64,000 nucleotides of DNA from an uncultured Prevotella sp. (GTDB taxonomy: Bacteria > Bacteroidota > Bacteroidia > Bacteroidales > Bacteroidaceae), in the NCBI GenBank assembly GCA_937895845.1, contig CALBLK010000071.1, forward strand, positions 1-64,000. The letters run 5' to 3'. The notes beneath the pieces are model-generated. The model had not been told where the DNA came from, did not search any database, and saw only the letters and a list, made by a program, of their open reading frames with translations. The position numbers and the translations under genes were made by a program. The first letter of the stretch is position 1; each line of letters starts with the position of its first letter. Below are positions 60,865-64,000 of the stretch, one piece after another.

Positions 60865-62043
60865 TCACAGTGTTACGGCTGTCAGCTGGGCACAGGCCCT
60901 CTGCCACTGCCGCTCCGCCTCGAGCCAACGTGCCACCGCCTCGTCGTGGACACGGGCACCCAAGATATAGTCAACGACCGAGATGCTGCCGGCAGCGAGG
61001 GCCTTGTGCAGCAGCGCCACGTTCGAAGTGCTGTCCAGTGCATGGCGGTAAATGTCGGCAACGCGGCGCAGTCCGGCCTGCCGTCTGAAGAGCGCGCGCA
61101 GCTCACTGTACAGCTGGAGGCGCGCGTCAGCGTGTTCGGCCTCAGCCGCCGCCACTTCCGCCCTGGCCTGCCGCACCCTGCTTTTGTTCGACCACAGGGG
61201 GATGCTCATGCCGATTGTCACACCCCGGTAACGCTCGTCGCTGGCATATTCGCCCGAGAAGCCCACCGACAGCTTGGGCAAGCCCTCGGCCCGGCTGACG
61301 GCCAGCTGGTGCCGTCCCACTTCAACCTGGCGTTTCAGAATATCGAGAGCCGCACTCTGCCGCTCAGCCGCGGCGAGCCAGCTGTCGAAGTCAGACGGCA
61401 ATGCCATGGCAGGGTAAAGGGTGTCTGCCAGTTCCACGGCCATTCCGCCGTTAAGCCGGGCCAGCCCGTCCATCACCACCTGCCGTTCGGTGACACAACG
61501 GCTTTCTTCCGCCTCAACGGAAGCCAGGTCGAGCAACACGTTATGATAGGCCATGCGACTGTCATCCCCCAAGTCCGTCCGCCGCCTCTGCCTGTCTGCC
61601 AGGGCCTGTGCGCTCCGCTTGCGCCGGTCAAGCTGGCGTAGCAGGGCGTTATAGTAGATGGCGTCGACACACAGTTTCTTGGCCTCCAAGAGGATAGCCG
61701 TTCGCTCAGCCCTCAGCCTGCTGTCGGCCAGTGCGTCCTTTCCGTCAACTATGCGGTGCCGCGCGCCGCCAATGGTAGCCAGGTCTATCTGCTGCGAGGC
61801 AGTGACATCCTTGCGGTGGCCTATGCCGCCGGGGCCTCCCCACAGGTAGCCGAACTCCACCTCGGGGTCAGGCAGGGCCGTCTGCGTGCGGTTGCCCGCC
61901 TTCTCGGCCTCCGTCCGCTTGCGCAGCGCGTCCAGCGTGGTGTTGTTCTGTTCGATGGCAAGCAAGACACGCTCCACGCCATCCTGCGCGCAGAGCGTTA
62001 CCGATGCGGCCATGGCCGCTATGACAATGACTGTTCTTTGCAT
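60865..62043 (-). CDS. TolC-family outer-membrane efflux protein
   Basis: Outer-membrane channel for an RND efflux pump. The 392-residue protein has a signal peptide (VIVIAAMAASVTLCAQ) and two outer-membrane efflux protein (OEP) repeats, with long amphipathic helices such as RTAILLEAKKLCVDAIYYN and ARAEVAAAEAEHADARLQL. Its start overlaps the end of the RND pump gene by 25 bases, so the two are one operon. It is a little shorter than E. coli TolC. No periplasmic adaptor gene follows it downstream. Confidence 0.9.
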   Translation of the reverse strand: MQRTVIVIAAMAASVTLCAQDGVERVLLAIEQNNTTLDALRKRTEAEKAGNRTQTALPDPEVEFGYLWGGPGGIGHRKDVTASQQIDLATIGGARHRIVDGKDALADSRLRAERTAILLEAKKLCVDAIYYNALLRQLDRRKRSAQALADRQRRRTDLGDDSRMAYHNVLLDLASVEAEESRCVTERQVVMDGLARLNGGMAVELADTLYPAMALPSDFDSWLAAAERQSAALDILKRQVEVGRHQLAVSRAEGLPKLSVGFSGEYASDERYRGVTIGMSIPLWSNKSRVRQARAEVAAAEAEHADARLQLYSELRALFRRQAGLRRVADIYRHALDSTSNVALLHKALAAGSISVVDYILGARVHDEAVARWLEAERQWQRACAQLTAVTL

Positions 62044-64000
62044 AAAGTCTTTTTGTTAGTAATCGTATACATGATGGGAATGACAAGCGCGTTGAGCAGT
62101 GTCGACGTGAACAGGCCGCCAAGAATCACCTTGGCCATGGGACTCTGGATCTCGTTGCCCGGCAGGTCGCTCCCCAAGGCCAGCGGAATGAGCGCCAGCG
62201 CCGAGGTGAGCGCCGTCATCAGAATGGGGTTGAGCCGGTCGGCCGAGCCAATGGCCACACTGTCGGCCAGGCTGAGTCCGGCGGCGCGCAGGTCGTTGTA
62301 GCGCGCCACGAGCAGCATTCCGTTGCGCGTGGCGATGCCGAAGAGCGAGATGAAGCCGATGATGGCCGGGATGCTGATGATGCCTCCCGAGAGCCACACC
62401 GCCACGACACCGCCGATGAGCGCCAGCGGCAGGTTGAGCAGGATGACCAGCGACTGCGTGACATTGCGGAACTGGTTGAACAGCAGGAGGAAGATGACAA
62501 GCACCGAGAAGGCCGAGGTGGCCAGCAGTGTCCGCGAGGCCGCCCGCTCGCTCTCAAACTGTCCGCCATACTCTATGTGGCAGCCTTCGGGCAGCTGGAT
62601 GCGTTCGGCGATGACACGCCGTATGTCTTTCACAACACCCGTGAGGTCGCGGCCCGCCACGTTGGCGCTCACCACCAGCTTGCGCGCCACGTTCTCGCGG
62701 TTGATGGTGTTCGGCCCGGCCGCCGACTTCACCTCGGCTATACAGGCCAGCGGCACAGCCTGCCCGCCGACGTTCACCGTCATGTCGCGTATGCGGTCGG
62801 CTGCCGCCCGGCTGCCGTCGCCCACCTTCAGGATGAGGTCGAACGCTCTGGCTCCCTCATGCACCGCCGACACCGTCTGTCCGGCCAGCAGTGTGCCCAC
62901 CATATCGCCAAACTCGGCCATCGTGATGCCATATTTGGCCAGCATCTCCCTGCGCGGCACAATCTGCAGCTGCGGCCGTTCCACCTGCTGTTCCACATTG
63001 AGGTCGGCCACGCCCTCGACCGAGGCAATCTCCTGTCTGATGCGGTTGCCAAGGGCGTACATCCTGTTCAGGTCGTCGCCAAACAGCTTGATGGCGATGT
63101 TGGCCTGTGTTCCTGACAGCATCGCGTCAATGCGGTGGGTGATGGGTGCGCCCACCTCAACGTTGACACCCGGCACGGCCGCCAGTTTGTGGCGTATGTC
63201 GGCTATCACCTCGTCCTTGGAACGGTCTGACAGCACAAAGGGAGCCTCTATCTCAGAGTCGTTCACCCCGAGGGCATGCTCGTCAAGCTCGGCACGCCCG
63301 GTCTTGCGCCCCACCGTCTGAACCTCGGGGACGGAGAGCAGCAGCTGCTCCACCTTGCGGCCGATGCCGTCAGACTCCGCCAGCGAGATGCCCGGCATGG
63401 TACTCACATTGATGGTGAACGAGCCTTCGTTGAAAGGCGGCAGGAAGCTGCGCCCCAGCGTGGCCAGCAGCGCCACCGCGGCCACAAGCGCTGCACCCGT
63501 GACCGAGAGCACCACCCTCTTGTTGTCAATGACATGGCTGAGCACGCGCGAATAAGCAGCCTTCAGCCACCGTTCCACCACCGGTTCGCGCTCTGCGCCG
63601 CCGCCTTTCGCGCGGCCCAGCAGATAGCTGCACAGCACCGGGGTGAGCGTGAGTGCCACCAGCGTGGAGGCGCACAGGGCCGTGATGAACGCGATGCCCA
63701 GCGGAGCGAGCATGCGCCCCTCCATGCCCGTGAGGAAAAACAGCGGGACGAAGCTCACGATGATGATGAGCGTGGAGTTGAGAATGGGCATGCGCACCTC
63801 GCGCGACGCCTCGTAGACGACGGTGAGCAGCGGCCTTCGCTCCGCCACGGGCAGCCCGCGGTTCTCGCGCAGCCGCTTAAAGACGTTCTCCACATCCACG
63901 ATGGCGTCGTCAACCAGCGACCCTATGGCAATGGCCATGCCGCCCAGGCTCATGGTGTTGATGGTCAGTCCCATGAGGTGGAGCGTGAGGATGGACATCA
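62019..64000 (-). CDS. heavy-metal-type RND efflux permease (CusA-like), N-terminus outside window
   Basis: Inner-membrane proton-driven pump of the HME-RND class, exporting cations such as Cu, Ag, Zn or Co. The visible 660 or so residues cover the second part of the protein: a membrane segment with GSLVDDAIVDVENVFKRLRE, the periplasmic porter region (NIAIKLFGDDLNRMYALGN, VNREN-like region), and the C-terminal membrane block (LFGIATRNGMLLVARYND, ILMTALTSALALIPLALG). The frame is open to the right edge, so the first about 350 residues lie beyond it. It is followed by tolC. The specific ion is not shown by the visible sequence. Confidence 0.9.
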   Translation of the reverse strand, partial: MSILTLHLMGLTINTMSLGGMAIAIGSLVDDAIVDVENVFKRLRENRGLPVAERRPLLTVVYEASREVRMPILNSTLIIIVSFVPLFFLTGMEGRMLAPLGIAFITALCASTLVALTLTPVLCSYLLGRAKGGGAEREPVVERWLKAAYSRVLSHVIDNKRVVLSVTGAALVAAVALLATLGRSFLPPFNEGSFTINVSTMPGISLAESDGIGRKVEQLLLSVPEVQTVGRKTGRAELDEHALGVNDSEIEAPFVLSDRSKDEVIADIRHKLAAVPGVNVEVGAPITHRIDAMLSGTQANIAIKLFGDDLNRMYALGNRIRQEIASVEGVADLNVEQQVERPQLQIVPRREMLAKYGITMAEFGDMVGTLLAGQTVSAVHEGARAFDLILKVGDGSRAAADRIRDMTVNVGGQAVPLACIAEVKSAAGPNTINRENVARKLVVSANVAGRDLTGVVKDIRRVIAERIQLPEGCHIEYGGQFESERAASRTLLATSAFSVLVIFLLLFNQFRNVTQSLVILLNLPLALIGGVVAVWLSGGIISIPAIIGFISLFGIATRNGMLLVARYNDLRAAGLSLADSVAIGSADRLNPILMTALTSALALIPLALGSDLPGNEIQSPMAKVILGGLFTSTLLNALVIPIMYTITNKKTLCKEQSLS

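Overview
The window looks like a chromosomal segment of a Bacteroidales bacterium. A high-GC member of the Prevotellaceae is my best guess, but that is inference. The support is as follows. Promoters follow the Bacteroidetes -33/-7 pattern (TTTG or TTG, about 20 bases, then TAnnTTTG), for example before the tRNA-Val, fbaA and an outer-membrane protein gene. There is a type IX secretion pair (porU-porV) and a secreted M4 protease with a PGLYIRNG-type C-terminal sorting motif. Gene orders purB-rluB-asnS, surE-lpxB divergent from parA-parB-DUF5683-mltD-relA, and etfB-etfA-acyl-CoA dehydrogenase are typical of the order.

Left edge (1-4223): an AT-rich segment holds two overlapping Eco57I-class adenine DNA methyltransferase genes, the first cut by the window edge. 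Composition changes sharply to GC-rich at about 4.3 kb, so this is probably the end of an acquired defence or restriction-modification island. 4.3-8.6 kb: a secreted GH2 glycosidase and ettA, closed by a 19-bp perfect hairpin. 8.6-13.1 kb (minus): purB, an RluB-like pseudouridine synthase with a long glycine/arginine/tyrosine repeat tail, and asnS. 13.5-16.4 kb: Hsp20, tRNA-Val(TAC) and an M4 metalloprotease. 16.6-21.7 kb (minus): a compact cluster of MerR regulator, nucleotidyltransferase, CDP-alcohol phosphatidyltransferase, DUF5686 outer-membrane protein and an orphan LuxR-type response regulator. Genes here overlap or lie close together, which suggests an envelope-lipid or polyol-phosphate system.

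22-30 kb: ribD, an RNase H, argS, pflB (without pflA), lpxB and surE. 30.4-37.7 kb (plus): parA, parB, a DUF5683 protein, an MltD-like lytic transglycosylase, relA/spoT and a pectinesterase. 37.8-41.4 kb: EtfBA and an acyl-CoA dehydrogenase. 41.5-41.9 kb: two tandem, palindromically bounded 202-bp repeat units, one end of which recurs at 13.19 kb. 42-51.4 kb: an outer-membrane beta-barrel protein, cvfB, a LolD-like ATPase, a cation/proton antiporter, asd, rubrerythrin, alkaline phosphatase, a 22-bp tandem repeat array and a glycine-zipper lipoprotein. 51.6-59.1 kb: fbaA, a fumarylacetoacetase-family hydrolase, porU, porV and ispF. 59.1-60.0 kb has no convincing protein gene but holds a well-formed minus-strand promoter, a compact three-way-junction RNA and terminators: a strong small-RNA candidate. 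Right edge: a guanine-deaminase-like enzyme, then TolC and a heavy-metal-type RND pump cut by the window edge.

Most of the window is ordinary housekeeping. The parts most worth following are the truncated two-methyltransferase island, the 16.6-21.7 kb envelope cluster, the 59.5 kb RNA candidate and the dispersed 202-bp repeat. Composition statements were judged by eye, and family names come from motif recognition, not searches.
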